Below, piece by piece: positions 45,371-58,500 of a stretch of 64,000 nt of DNA (position 1 is the first letter of the stretch; the number at the start of each line of letters is the position of its first letter). Under the pieces are notes generated by a model. That model was given only the letters and a program-made list of their open reading frames with translations, ran no database searches and was not told the DNA's origin. The DNA is from Heligmosomoides polygyrus polygyrus (Eukaryota > Nematoda > Chromadorea > Rhabditida > Heligmosomidae), in assembly GCA_947396885.1 (NCBI GenBank), contig OX377201.1:11112332-11176331 (forward strand), in the 5' to 3' direction. Both the position numbers and the translations under genes were made by a program.

Positions 45371-46699
45371 CAGGGGAGTTCGTGAATGAAATCCGAAGTT
45401 TCGTAAATCGTAAATCGTAACTCGATTCAAAGTTGGTCTCAGACAAAGCGATCCGTACATTGCGCCACCATGTCTGCGAGAGAAGTTGTTTTCGTGCTTC
45501 GTACCAAACAAACACCTTCCTTCTTTTTCGGTATATAAATTGATATCGTGGCTTCCAGTTTGGATCACCTCCCGAATACAAAAAATCATAAGTAAGCAGC
45601 ACATAGAATACTTAGCTCATCAGAAAAAGGTTCATTGACGTGTACATTCACATTTTTGTTCCGAAATTCGGCTATTCTACCTTTACGACATCAATTCGCC
45701 CCACTCGATGTGAGCTCAATGCCTTAGCTAATTTCCTAATAAAAACGAAAGGGCAAGTGGTGCGAAGAGCGTAAAGCGCTATACTTGGCACTACTAGCCA
45801 CGCTGAACCAAAATTAAAGGGAAAGCACGAAGAAAATGAAGAATTGGCAATCTTCAATGTACTAAACAAGTTTTGGTAATGAAAAGTGCAGCCAAAATAT
45901 GCACTACAATCTATATTCACCTAGAAATACACTGTCTCCGAAAATGTCGTCACGCCCTTATAGCCCACATAAAAAACAGAAAGATGGAATTCTTCTGATG
46001 ACTGATGAGGCTTTAGCGCGGGAAGGGGGGGGGGTGGTCATGTATGTAGGACAGCTCTACACAACGTTTTCTGTTGCATGAAACTAAAAATTTTATACAA
46101 CAATGTTGTGTTCTAGACCCACGGTGAACTGATTACATCACTGATGTAATTTGAATTAAAAATGCGTGCATACCAAGGCGGATACCTACGTGACTGGCTC
46201 CCCCGAGCCGCTTTGCTTGGAGGCTTCGATGAAAAATTAATAATTAACTAGATTTGCAACTTTTCTATCCAAACAGGTTTGGTTTCCTACCTCAAACCGC
46301 CTCACAGTATTGAACCACATCAGAGAATGATGCATTATTGAGCAATTTAATAACAATTCTTGCACCTTTTTCTCAAATGAGCAGGGCTTCGAGGACCGTT
46401 TCAGCCTCGACGGAGTCGAATGTCTTCTTCAGGTCGATTAACGTAAGGCACAGCGGCGGCTTGTACTCTCGCGACACATCGATCGAGATGGTGTGTATGT
46501 GGTCGATCGTGCTGAATCCTCTCCGAAATCCTGCTTGTTCGCATGGCTGTCCTTCGTACAGCGTTCTCAAAGATCACATTTACGAAAATTTACGATTTAC
46601 GACCCAAAATTTCGTAAATCGTAAATCGCAAAAAATTCTCCAAAAATCGCCGTAAATCGCAAAATCGTAGATCGTAAATCGTAATTACGCACACCCCTG
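45371..46699. mobile_element. hAT-like element copy 2 inside the RTE
   Basis: The termini CAGGGGAGTTCG and GCACACCCCTG are flanked by GTGAGGAT (45363-45370) and GTGGGGAT (46700-46707), an 8-bp target duplication with one mismatch. The subterminal TTTACGAT repeats and the right 130 bp match the copy at 18447-20484 in reverse orientation. It carries an RTE fragment near its right end. Confidence 0.8.
46373..46570 (-). pseudogene. RTE reverse transcriptase fragment captured inside the hAT
   Basis: The frame encodes QAGFRRGFSTIDHIHTISI, then SREYKPPLCLTLIDLKKTFD, a conserved RT region of RTE elements. Its position is out of order with the flanking RTE (this part belongs after the KIFTKIL motif, not before). 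It lies wholly between the hAT ends, stopping exactly where hAT subterminal sequence begins, so it came from another RTE copy. Confidence 0.7.
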
Positions 46700-47679
46700 G
46701 TGGGGATTCTCACCGGTGCCGGTTTATGAGTGTTAGTTTTGAAAATCTTCTTTTTGAGAGTCAGCTTAGCACGGACATGACAGTGATCGGAGCTGGTGTC
46801 AAACGAAGGCAGCACGGAGACGTCGAACAGACTCCAGCGTCTGTCTCTAAGAACAGGTCAATCTCCGAACGTATTTCTCTATTAGGCTTTCCTAGGTCCA
46901 TCGCCGGTTTGTAGGCTTCTTGAACATAGAATTTCCATCTCCGTTTTCATTCCTTGACGAAGCTCCGTGTGGTCCTAGCCTCCATTCATTGTAATCATTA
47001 GCACCGACGGTGGCGATAAAGTCTCCTACAACAACCTTGTAGTAGCTCTTTTCATCGTTCACAGTCCTTTCGAACAGCTTGTAGAATTCTTCCTTTTCTT
47101 CGTTTGTTACCCAGATGGCAGACGTATGGATTTATGGTGGAGATGGTTTCTTGATCTTTGGTTTCCAAGCGCAGAACAGCTATTCGTGGACTGATGATCT
47201 TGTAAGAGTCTACTAGGTGGCGAACTGTCGAGTTGACGAGAAATGCAACCACGCCAATTTTTTTTTCTATCCACCTTTGCTCCGATGATGAGAAGCTTGT
47301 GTTCGCTCCTTTTTATGAGTTCCGTTTTGCCTTTCGTTTCCTGCAGTGCAATAACGTTGTATGTGATGTTGCGGCTTCTGTAGAGAAGTGTCCGGAGATC
47401 TTGCTCAGATAGGATCGTACGTTCAACCGACGTCGTAGAAGACCACCTCAGGCGTGCGGAGGACCAGGGCGCGGGTTCAGTTGCTTGAGCCATGACGGTG
47501 GTCTGGTTACTCAGATGTTCCAGGCCAGGAATAAATGATAGCCGCTCATACGCGACAAAGCATCGCGTACTGCGTGACCGTTTGTGCCTTTCGCCATCAC
47601 TATAAGAGTTGTTCACCTTTTCACCGCGATGAGGTAGCCCATGAAGGGGTACCTATTACTAGCCAACAAAATGGAAGAT

Positions 47680-47950
47680 CCGAAGAGCAGTGCGGATGTT
47701 CGCGGATGACTTAAAAATTTGTGGATTTTATGATAAAATCAACAGAGCTTGAGTTCAACAACCTTTACCGCTTTCAGTTTCTGTCTGTGATAGAGTGGGT
47801 AACCGGCACTCAGAATGTGGCATGCGCTATAAATCTGAAGTCCCCAGTATATAATGAAAATCCATTCTAGCTATGCTGGCAGGGAAAATCTTACTGTTCT
47901 CTAACACGGGAAGCCCATGAAATTCTCCAAAAGGTTCTCAACAAAATCTA
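47680..47950 (+). mobile_element. Fragment of another non-LTR reverse transcriptase
   Basis: MFADDLKICGFYDKI (the catalytic A-DD box) is followed after a frameshift by LSVIEWVTGTQNVACAINL then KSPVYNEN. This is the pattern that follows the YADD box in CR1/Jockey-like RTs (helix, W----W, then N--KS). It is a short dead fragment just upstream of the RTE on the opposite strand. Confidence 0.45.
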
Positions 47951-50149
47951 TGTCATGTTGTAGGGCATTGGACAAGGAGCACGCACAGAAGCGTTTTTTG
48001 CTTTTGATAAGGGTCACTGTGTGGTCCAAAAATTAGGAAAAACTGTCGTAAGGCAATCCCAGAGATTGCCGGGATGCCCTCCATCAGCAGTGCCGAGTTA
48101 ACCGAGTGGGCCGTGTAGAGGACTCGTGAGCACGAGGACAAGAGTTCGGATCCAGAACTTTGCAAATTACTGCAGCGGTTTTGCATCTTCTACCACTGTC
48201 ATGAAATCATACAAGCTTTTCTATTTTCACATTCTTGTGAACCACTCTATCATGCACACTCCATGCATTGTCTATGTTACAGGGTGGTGTGGTTGTGCAG
48301 AAAGAGCGACCAACAGTTTCGATTGACTTCGTTTTCACACGTATTTGTTCCAAAGTACCTGCGCTCGACATGCACCTATGGTCGTCTATAAGTTTACAAT
48401 TGATGTACTATTACTGGTGGTCTATTTCATGCAAAGACCATAGCTAAAGACGGGTCAACACAGACACTATTAATGTGCCAGTAAAACTACGGCCATATAT
48501 TAAATATTTAACAAGGATAACAACAAACAATGGATAATAATGGTAATGACATGCATCCAAACCCACTAAGAAGAATGATGCAGAATAATGAAACGGTCGA
48601 AGCATAGCTGTTTGTCACACTAACGAAAGCATTCAGCGAGCAGTCATCTGCCCTCTAGCACACCCCCCCCTCGAGGGATAGTTCATTGAAGGCGTAGTTT
48701 GCTGGTGTTGAGAACGGCCTTGGATGCGTGTCACGGAAGTGTTCCTCATTGCAACCTCATTTGCGAACGCGACCGACGAGTATTGTATTATCCACTCTTT
48801 GTTACGTGCTCATTGTTGCGATCGGTGGCCCCGCAGGCTGAGGCGCTCCTCATGTTGCCTTTGCGGCTCCGTGTCGCTCCAAGGGCACCGGAGGGTCCCA
48901 GATCTTACCTAGCCCCACAGGTCTCCCCACGTATTGCCAACATCGCACGTATTGCCTAAACGCATTGATGGAGCTCCAGCAGTCCGGACCGGCCTGTCTC
49001 CAAGGCCTCGAGCCACCCGGCTCCTCCGCTCCCGCTCCGCCTCAGGGGGACAGCCTACTCCCGGGGGACCCACAAGGTAACAGGGTAAACACACAACATA
49101 TACGGCTACTGCCCTGAATAGGAAGGGACTTACCCGGTTCCTCCACACGCACACAATATAAGTCCATGAGATTCATTTCACATCGCGTCCAATAAGTAGC
49201 CACAATCCGACAATAGAGGAGAATATAGTCAGGCGTCCTCCGTGGCCGTCGTAGTGAGACTTCCTGAGGCCACGGGGGTGAGCATGAGGCCCACTAGACC
49301 CCGCGGTCCTCTCCTGGCGCTCCTGCCCGTGGTGTCAGTCGTGAATATGGCAGGGACGAGGCCCCGCGTTAGCCATCCGGAATAGGAGCAGAGCGAGAGG
49401 TCGGCAGACCTCGTCGCGGGAGCGCAGGGACGTCGAATGGCCGCGCGCCGGACGAGAGGAGGCGGCGCGCGCCGATCGATGGTGCTACGTCACCAATTTT
49501 CCCATGCGCCCAGGCCGATCGAGGGTGCCTCATCGGCAAGCTACCGTGGGAAACAGCGCGCCCGGGCCGGACACGGACCGAGGAGCGATCGCGGTCGCGA
49601 CACTCATCATTTTTCGGATTTCTACATAGGCTTCTTTTTTATTCTTCTCAAAATTTTCACTAATTTTTCACTAACCGTTACTAAATGCAACACATTTTAT
49701 CCAACTCGTGTTACTCTGTTACTCGTGCTCTTCTGATGCACAAGAGCACTTGTACTCCTTTGACACTAGAGGTCGAAAAATGTTTTTGTTCAAAGTTTAT
49801 CTGTACGGTTAATTGGGGTGCGGATTCAGGTATGATATCTGTTTCTGAAACTTCAGTCGATTAGGGAAGTTTATTGTAGATGTTGGTGAGTAAAACTGCC
49901 TGCATTAGAATATTCAGTTAACGCACCTGTGGTCAGACTTACTTTCCAACCTTCGACTTTGAAATGGAAGCAGTGCACGAAGAATTGGTAATTTAGTAAA
50001 ATAGTGAAGGATTCGTGGTCAGCAGCTTGAATAATAATCAAAGGCAAAGTATCTGCTAAATCAATGGTCATTGCCTTGTCAACCCTATCCACCACATAAT
50101 ACGATGCTCTACCGAATCCAAAAGATACTCTTCATTTGCAGAAATGGGA
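47951..50149. other. Unassigned region including a GC-rich block
   Basis: About 48690-49620 is markedly richer in G and C than its surroundings and holds overlapping open frames on both strands, but I recognise no protein. The phrase CCAGGCCGATCGAGGG at about 49510 recurs near 62960, hinting at an unnamed interspersed repeat. Confidence 0.3.
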
Positions 50150-50154
50150 CAAGT

Positions 50155-50255
50155 CCATCTAGCGAAGCAGAAACCCCACCTCCGGTATAGAACCCCTGAC
50201 GCCCCTACGCTTCGCTACCCACTCCACCATCCAGTCGCTGCCCCCGCCGGTGCAA
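50155..50255 (-). repeat. Possible tRNA-like SINE head
   Basis: On the minus strand, GTGGGTAGCGAAGCGTAGG followed by GGGGTTCTATACC resembles an A-box/B-box pair, spaced like a tRNA-derived SINE, but it is not the same family as the other SINEs. The GCGTAGGGG stretch is also seen near 30540. Confidence 0.3.
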
Positions 50256-52351
50256 TCACTTGAGTGCACCCTGTAGCTTCGTGTAGTAAACCTAGGAAAT
50301 ACTCAAATTGCAATCATCTAACTATAGTTGAAGCTCCAAACCTTTTTCAGGTTAGTGTTTCAGCACGCTGAGGCCGTTGCACGCGTCACTACCCGTCACG
50401 TCAATATCAGCCCGCACTGAAGCTATACCGTTTTTACCATTTTTGATTCACCCAGTGGCCCGTTAAAAAAGGAAAAACACTTCTGCGCTCCTCGTCTCAC
50501 GCACTACAACATCATGTAGGTCTTTTTGGGAATCTTTTAGCGGAAATTCATCGGCTTCCCCCCTTAGTTCACCTCTAAGCAATTTAAACCCGAGCACCAG
50601 ATCGATGAAAGCACGGTGATGTAAATGGAATTGAATTTGAATTTAAATTTAATTTGAATTTAAGCATTTTCGATGTGTCTTTGTCGTTTGGCACAGATCG
50701 AGGGTAGTCAGGTTTTGGATGGCAGCGATACATCTACATTTAAGTAAATATTTGCTACACTTTCCGTTGAAGACATCTCGTTTGAGCAATTCAAACTGAT
50801 TAACATATTCTAAAATAGAAATGCCATACGCTTTATATAGTTTTGTCAAGGTAGAGGCTCCATTGCGCCAAACATTTCTAATGATAGTGGAAAGTACAGC
50901 AAAAGCTTACTCGCTTGTGATCATGAAAAACCGAGTACAAAACACAATTAGCATTTCGCTACTATTCAATTTGTGTATGAGAACAGAATTGAACTCTTGT
51001 TGCCCAATAATAGGAAGACCCTTTGATTTTGAATTCCTTTCTTAGTCATGCTATAACGGAGATAAAGTTGTATCTACGGGAACAAACCGGAGTTGTGTCG
51101 TGTTAATGTATATTAAATTACGATGGATAGTTATTGAACCTCCTTTAAATCGCAGTCCAACGTATCATGTTGTTAAGTATATGCACAAATCGATATGTGC
51201 TGACACCAACTGTGCTGGTCTGGAACCAGATGTTCCGTTTTACCTTTGTTTGTAAACGGAGTGTGTGTTCACAGAAACAGGCTCACAAAATCGCGGAATA
51301 TTTTCGTTGGTGTCTTATTTGAGACTGAAGTTTTTGCGCCCTCTTGCGCATCCAGCGAGCCTAAACACCGCGCCTGTAACACGTGATCGTGATTAGGACT
51401 ATACATTACTTACAAGGTTAGGCAGTTAGCGAAATACAGAAGAATCGAATTGAACTGAAACCAGAAAAGGGTTCTTATCATTTCATTTAAAAGCGACTAT
51501 GCTGCATTTTTCTCACCACAAACACGTAGCTGTTGTTGACATCTAAACGACTTCGTTGATGGCATTCATTAAGCTATTTGAAAACGCGCATGATTTATCC
51601 GTGCCGCAGGCATTCCTTGTGGAAGGCCCATTCAGTTGAGAAGCAAAGGATGAGCTAGGCGCGGAAGGCCTCAAAGGCGTGGCTTTTACGTCCTAACCCG
51701 CCGAGAGATACAGAAAAAATCATGATTCATCAGGCAGACTGCTACTTAAGAGCTGAAGGACGACCGTAGTAGCTTTTCTTCACCTTCCTGTCAATATTTT
51801 CATTCGTATAGTCATCTATCTTCACATAGGAATATTATAGTGATAACACACTTTCAGCACAATGTTTTCATTCAAAGCCCTCCCCACTACTCTAATTTAG
51901 TCGATCAACACAAATTTCTTTCTATCTCTTTTTATTTTTTCTCTATTCTCTTTTTCATTCTTGTAACATTTTCGAATTATTTTTCGTGGCATTGCAGGCG
52001 ACCTCATCTTTCATAAGAAGAGGAAGCCTACTAAACACTCTGAAGCTTTTCTTCATTTCCAGTTTCAAATCCGACCTTGGCGTTTTCACCCTCCCACAGA
52101 AACGACTCATCGTAAATCAGTTTATTGTTCAAAAGAAGAACACAATCACTTACCTAGCCATCTTACGTTTTTTCGTTCTGACGAAATTTCGTACATGGCC
52201 TTTCCAAATTACATTAAAATTATTTGAATTACATATTACATATTAAGACACTATCACTTTTTTTAGTTATAAATGATAGAGTAAAACCTTTACTAAAATG
52301 CATTAAAGACAATTTGAAATAGAGTGACGGATGCGACAAAGCACCTCATCC
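50256..52351. other. No gene recognised
   Basis: AT-rich sequence with short frames only. A T-rich tract lies at about 51900-51970. Confidence 0.3.
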
Positions 52352-52384
52352 CACGGTACGCTTAATCTAATGTACTAGCGCAAT
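52352..52384 (+). promoter_or_regulatory. Conserved upstream block of SRT gene 2
   Basis: CACGGTACGCTTA followed by TACTAGCGCA lies 181 bases before the start codon and matches the block upstream of SRT gene 1. Confidence 0.35.
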
Positions 52385-52532
52385 CGTACGCTTAAGCATG
52401 GAATGGTTTTTTGAAAGGTACTTAGGATAATTTTATTTTGGCTGAGATATTGGAAATAAGTTAACGGCTACGCTGACGTCAGACACTTTGAGTAACATTA
52501 TTCTATTATATCTGCGTTATTTAGTTCGGACA

Positions 52533-55500
52533 ATGCACACTTTCTACATCAACATTCCATGGATTATCAACGAGACCGAATATAACTGCAGTTCGCGAAC
52601 AGTTTTCGAGTGGAATGCTCGAGGATCTGTCAATCTTGAGCAAGGCATCTACTTCTCCATTACAGGAACAATCTATATCGTTAGTTACTTGTAGACGCCA
52701 CAACCGAGGCTTTTCCGACACAACTTATTTGCAAGCTTTACTATTTAGCAGCTTCCCCGGGCCTACAATAGTATTACATACAATGAATGTCTTTATTAAT
52801 TCTACAATTACAGCGAGAAATATTGATCATGCAGGCAACACTAGGAGAGCCTCACCCTGCAATGCCGCTTACAAGTTATATTTCATCATGTTGCAATTTA
52901 TGTTCTTAATAAATACATGTTAACCCTCTGCGCATCGGTCTACTCATCCCTAATGTTAATTTCGTGATTCATAAGCTTTCATGTAAGGGCTTTTGGCAAT
53001 TTTCCTTTTAGAGGTTAATCATTGAGTGGTGCATTACGTCAAATTTAATCGCAGGAAGGCCAACATTAGTGTGGTAGAGGGTGCGGTGCTACGAAAAACT
53101 GTTTGTGGGGAAGAACCAGGGCTTTGCAACGATCGAACGTGCTCTTTCAGGCGTGTATGTAGAGGGCGGATCGATTTCACTGCGTAGTTCTGATTACATT
53201 CGTGTGACATTGTACACCAAGCCACGTAATTTTAAGTTTTTATTTACTTCGACGTGCAAATAATTACAATTAAGCGCAGCAAACCGCATGAAAAACTGAA
53301 CCCTACAACACAATGCATAATATCTGCTTAATTACTTTCGGAGATCTTGGGTGAGCTCAAAGAAAAGGAAATGCATGATTCATAAAATAATCCGTTTGGA
53401 AAAAATCAGAAGAATTAAGGGAAACTTTGATGGCCTTCTCTAAAAGTGCAGTAGTTATCGTGAGCAAAAGTCTTTAACAAATCGTTAAGTGTCTTCACTG
53501 TACACTTTACCTTACACATTTTTTCATTTCTTTCTTCTTTCTTTTCACGCGCAGAACGTTTTTCAGCAATTAACGCTTAGGAGAGCTCCTAGAGTGCGGT
53601 ATTTTCTCTGAGCTCACAGAGTCCGGTAGTTTTCCTGTAAAGAGGTGTATATTCGTCCCTAACCTCAAATTAATAGATTTTGTTTTCTGTGCAGCACAGT
53701 TGTTTCGACCACAATTGTTTTCATAGATTCAATCGCCCAAGATTGGTTTGTACTGTGGTGCATTTCTTCTAGAATTCTCGAAATGTTGGCCTCTTCTTCC
53801 ACAGAACTTTTAGCACATGTCTCATCTTTCGTGGCGAGATGTTCACTACTACTTCAACCTTCGTGTACAGAATCGAGAATTAGGTGGAACCCATCTTCGT
53901 CGGGAGATTCTACCGTGAACCGAATGTGAGGGTCAAAGGAGCAAAGATTATATCCAGCAAGAATAGTAGAGCCGATGTATATATTATGTACTGTCTATGT
54001 AACGCTTGTAGAATGCAATGCCTTTCGTCAATGACCTTATCTCGATGCGGTCCAAATAGGCTATGACTAACAAGGGAGCGATCCTCGAACCAACGCACTA
54101 TATCTTTAGTTTTTTAGTTCCCTGCCCGGTGCCTTGATTCCTATGCATCAATTAGGTTAGCATTTTGTGTATGGCTGTCGGTCAAAAACTCCTTGCCGAT
54201 ATCGGTTCGTTTATGCGGTTGTTACTGTGAAACCATTGTAGGACTTTGTCCTCATACACACTATTGGGCTGGATTGATTTCAAGAATAATGTTGTATAAA
54301 AATTTAACCAATTCTAAACGTATCGGAGTTTTCATTTTGCAACACCACTTGAGAATGTGCTAGATGTCTTGAGTATTCTTCCACGTTATTCTTAAGGGAA
54401 ACACAAAGGCTACCAAACCTCTTCAAATCACGGCTGTGAAATTAACAATGTTAATGGCGGGAGCATATAACATTAGGAATTGCCCGTTACTCACCTTTTT
54501 TATTCTGCACCACGCGATATTGAGATATCTATCTACTTCTATCGGATAAAGTGGAGACATTTCGAATGCTTGTTAGGCACATGCTGTGAATACCGGTGGT
54601 CAGCCGATGAATAGGTTGGCGTTTTATGCTTTTGATATCAATCCATCGACGCAGCAGGGACCAAAGGCGTCCCTAGCCTAAGCGACACCTGAACGGAGAA
54701 GTTGATCCGGGAGACTGCGCGACAGCCTGCACTCAGAACTATCAAGTGTGAGAACTGGAGAAATAATAGTTAGCGGCAACGTTCTCAGAGTTATGTCATG
54801 GAAAATATAGCGCAATTTTTTTAGAGCACCATCCTTGCATATGCGCAGGGAAATCTCACCTTATGTGCTGTGAGGAAATCAGCTTCGAAGCTTTAAATGA
54901 CGCGCACTCATCCTTAGGTGTTAAATTTTCTCGGCAACTTGTTATAGAAACCGCATTGCAGTTATCGGAAAAGCAGCGATGAAAGGCAATAGAATCTAAT
55001 GTGACAATAGTATTAACTGCAATAGATTATATAAGCAAATGAAAACGCTCGTTGTTATAAATCTTGCCAATTTCAAGAAATATAAAACGGCATTCAAGAA
55101 GCTCATCTAAAATAGTGTTTCAGATAGTTTACACACTCTCAATGGTTGGAATGTCTCGCGCAAAACTGCTGCATATTCCATGTTACCGTTTGATGTTCTT
55201 CAACGGTTTTCTAGATATGATGAACATTGTGATTGGCTCACTTATTGTATCATACTTCCATTTTGTAGGTAACCTTAGCTCATGTTCACAAACACGATAC
55301 AAAAAATACGTTTAGACAGGATCAGTGTACTGCACTAATCCCGGTTTCAACCGTTTTATTGGAAACTCGGCATGGAGTGAGTTTCTCATAAGAGCGAGAG
55401 CTTAAGCAAACAACTAAATTCATCGTTAACCTCTGCATCTGAATTATGTTTACAGGCACATGGATGGCAACGTCAGTGATTTGTGTTGCGCTTGGAACCA

Positions 55501-58500
55501 ATCGAGTTGTTGAAATGCTTCCTATAATGAGCAAGTTTCGCCCCATTTTCAGAGGTCCTGTAATCGAACACCTTGGGATTGGCTGTAAAAAACACGATAT
55601 ACAATTTACTTCCAGGTAGAAAGGTGTATATTTGGATGGCGGTCAGCGTCACGGTGTGGACAGTGCGACCGTTTATTACACGACCGATGTCCTACAATAG
55701 CCGCGAAGCAGCATTCCTATTTGCTCCCCTTACTACGGACAACGCTCAGTGGGTGTGTTATTTCTTCCTATTATTCTTTGCAGTAATGTGGAGGAACAAG
55801 GGCGATCCCACCTAGTAAGATGGAAAAATAAGCAGGAAAAAGCTGAGTAATTTATCGAGGAAGAACATATTTTTCCTATTTTTTTCGCAGAAGAAGCTAT
55901 TCTGCCACGGTATTTTTCAACCGTCTGTGGTTGGCAAAATGTAATTTCTGTTGTGTACAACCAGAGCTGTCGGCGAGGTTGTACAAACTCACAGCTATTA
56001 ACCTGTTTTTATGGCAAAGTGTTGTGGATACCACTGTAACTCGCCTCCGAATGCAGCTCGATGTGAAAATGACGGAGAAGTATGTGTTCGTTTAAAACTG
56101 GTATCCTTTAGTAACGCTTTTGAAGCTGAGTAGAACAATATGTTGTCGACTTAAGAAGCTTGTAGTACAACTTAGTGCGAGCAGGGCAAATTTCCATCAC
56201 TAACATTTAGGACTCCTAATCACTGCGTACTATATTTTTTGGAGTCAATAGGCAGAAGAACGTTGTAAACTACACTCTAAAGATGCCAGTGCTTGACGTG
56301 TGATTGCAGTACAATTCCAATTTTACAGGAAATCGCTTACTATACACCGTTGCTGTTTCCGCTTCACGATATCTTATTTCCAATTGTTCACGTCTTGCTC
56401 TATTCAGTGCTGTGCATTTATATTTTTAAGGTTAAAGGATTTAAAAATGGAAAACTCGACAAGACCCAATTGCAGGTACAAGTTTGTAAAAAAGGAATAC
56501 AATCCTATTCACTCATCTGTAGTTATTCTATATTGCTCTGATGTATCAAATTCTATATGTATATCAGGAAAGACATTTACGTTATTGCGTATAATTTTTA
56601 GCTCTTTCTTCAATCACTAGTTATTTGTACGAGCACAGCAATTGCTTCAACGTTCTACGTGGCGGTGGAATTTTGCTCTTTTTCCAGAACTAACGTTATC
56701 TTCTCCAACGTAATGTGGCAAATCAGTCATGGTCAGTGTAGCGCATTTTTAGCGTTCTGCCAATATTAACTGTCTTCTGTGCAGACTGTAAATTTTATAT
56801 TATTACTTACTCAAAAGTAATTACTGACATTGTGCTAACTGACAGAACATTGTGCTTGCCCTGCTCTATCCGGCGAAGGTAGAGTCAAGGAAAATATTTT
56901 TCGGCTTCCACTTCTATGTTTCTTTATGTTGCCCTTATTACTGACTAAATTTTGATTTTCCTTCAACTACTGTGTAAAGATGGCAGACGGAGGAAGGCAA
57001 AACATGTTGAGGAACTGTAATTGGAATCTCCCTCCAAATGCGGTTCGTTATGGAACTAGGATTGTAATGAAGGCTGAAATTGCAAAAATTGGGTATCGGT
57101 GCAAAAAAGATCATACAGAGAAACTACAAGACTCTCAACATGATCCGTTGCTGTTGTGAAGTTTTTTGTTGCTATTTTTGCTATATTGCACATACAACTA
57201 CAAAGCACACTTGCACGATGCATCTGTAGTACTATTTGGTATAAGTGGCTAAAAACGCGTCGGATTGATTTGTAGCAGATCGTGGAACTCTTAAAGCTTT
57301 TCAAAAGCAAAGCTTTATGAAGTCATTTCTTACCCTTAATTAAAGTTAATTAAAAGTGGAACAGAATCTATTATGAGGTGTGGAAAGCTTATCCTCATTT
57401 AGCACACAAGGTTTCATCTAAATGCTTACTTATACTTATATTAGCTATTTAAATAATTTCAAGCAGTATAATTAATGGAGCTGCTTTAATGCGTTGACGA
57501 CAAGAGCGATTTTTGTGTGTCTGGCGTGCGGGATGAAGCGTCCCACACAAATGTGTCACGGTATATCGTGGTCCAAACGTCGTCTAAGATTAAATTTACT
57601 GTGCTCAACACGATGCAAATGTTCATCTTAACACTCAAGGCCTGCTACCTCTCCGTACGTCTTCAACTAAGGTGGTCGTATCTGGATCAACGATTTTGCT
57701 CAACTTCGTCCGAGCTTTCAGAGGTTATTTGAGGTGCTGATCAAGGATCTCATATTCGTTTTCGGTATTCGGCCAACTACGCTATTATGCAATAAATAGC
57801 GTTAAGTAAGAGCGAAAAGGGGAAGAATGGGACCGATTTACCCAAAACCTCGTCTTGGATGTTATTCTGGTGCCCATGACAAATAGGACGTCCGTTTTTG
57901 AAATTTCAGCCAACAAGCGAAGGTATATTATGGTAGATAGTGGTAACGCTCACTAGCTCATACTTACCCTCAAAAGCATGTAAAAAGTGTGTGATTGTAA
58001 AACAGTGAAAGAATGAACAATCGAGCAGAGGTTCAGCAATGATGTCGATACCATAAAGTATAGTATAAAGCAAAACCGGATGTAATCCTCCAAAAGGGTA
58101 TAGGCATCGTGTTGAGCATCCTGAATAACATTTCTGGACAAAGTTTGGATGGATGTCATTCTGCTTAAAATAATATACTGTTGCGCACCATTGCGCGACA
58201 TCGTCCCACGATACAGACTGGCAGTCATAGAGCGACATTGTCAACGTGTAAAGAGCTTGAATTAGTTTTGAAAACGATTTCTATGCAACTTCAGTGGTTG
58301 TAGGTCCTTTACCAATAACAGTCTCTTCCGCTATAGCTAATGAGAGGAAACAATGGGAACTCCAGAAGTAAGCAGGTTGTAGGCGAATCATTGGTACGAT
58401 GATAAAGTTATTGAGTTCGGAAAAAACTAATGTTGTTGCCTCCGTTGATACATTATTAGAGAAGACAAGCTGAGCTCTAGGTCTCCAAGTGTTTTATATT

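Larger units (their letters stand above)
45043..47617 (-). mobile_element. RTE retrotransposon, endonuclease to early RT, split by a hAT
   Basis: On the minus strand from 47617, broken frames encode the APE endonuclease: YNVIALQETKGKTELIKR, KLLIIGAKVD, VAFLVNSTVRHLVDSYKI, then VVGDFIATVGANDYNEW and DTSSDHCHVRAKL. A hAT-like element (45371-46699) interrupts. The frame resumes with the inter-domain linker and the start of the RT: ELFITRPIFKKGQQEDINNY and LLSAVYKIFTKIL. The RT catalytic part is missing beyond 45043. Multiple stops make it inactive. Confidence 0.75.

Noticed and set aside
49437..49736. Arg/Gly-rich 99-codon frame as an RNA-binding protein
   Set aside because: The composition follows local GC richness, and a similar phrase occurs in another non-coding place near 62960.
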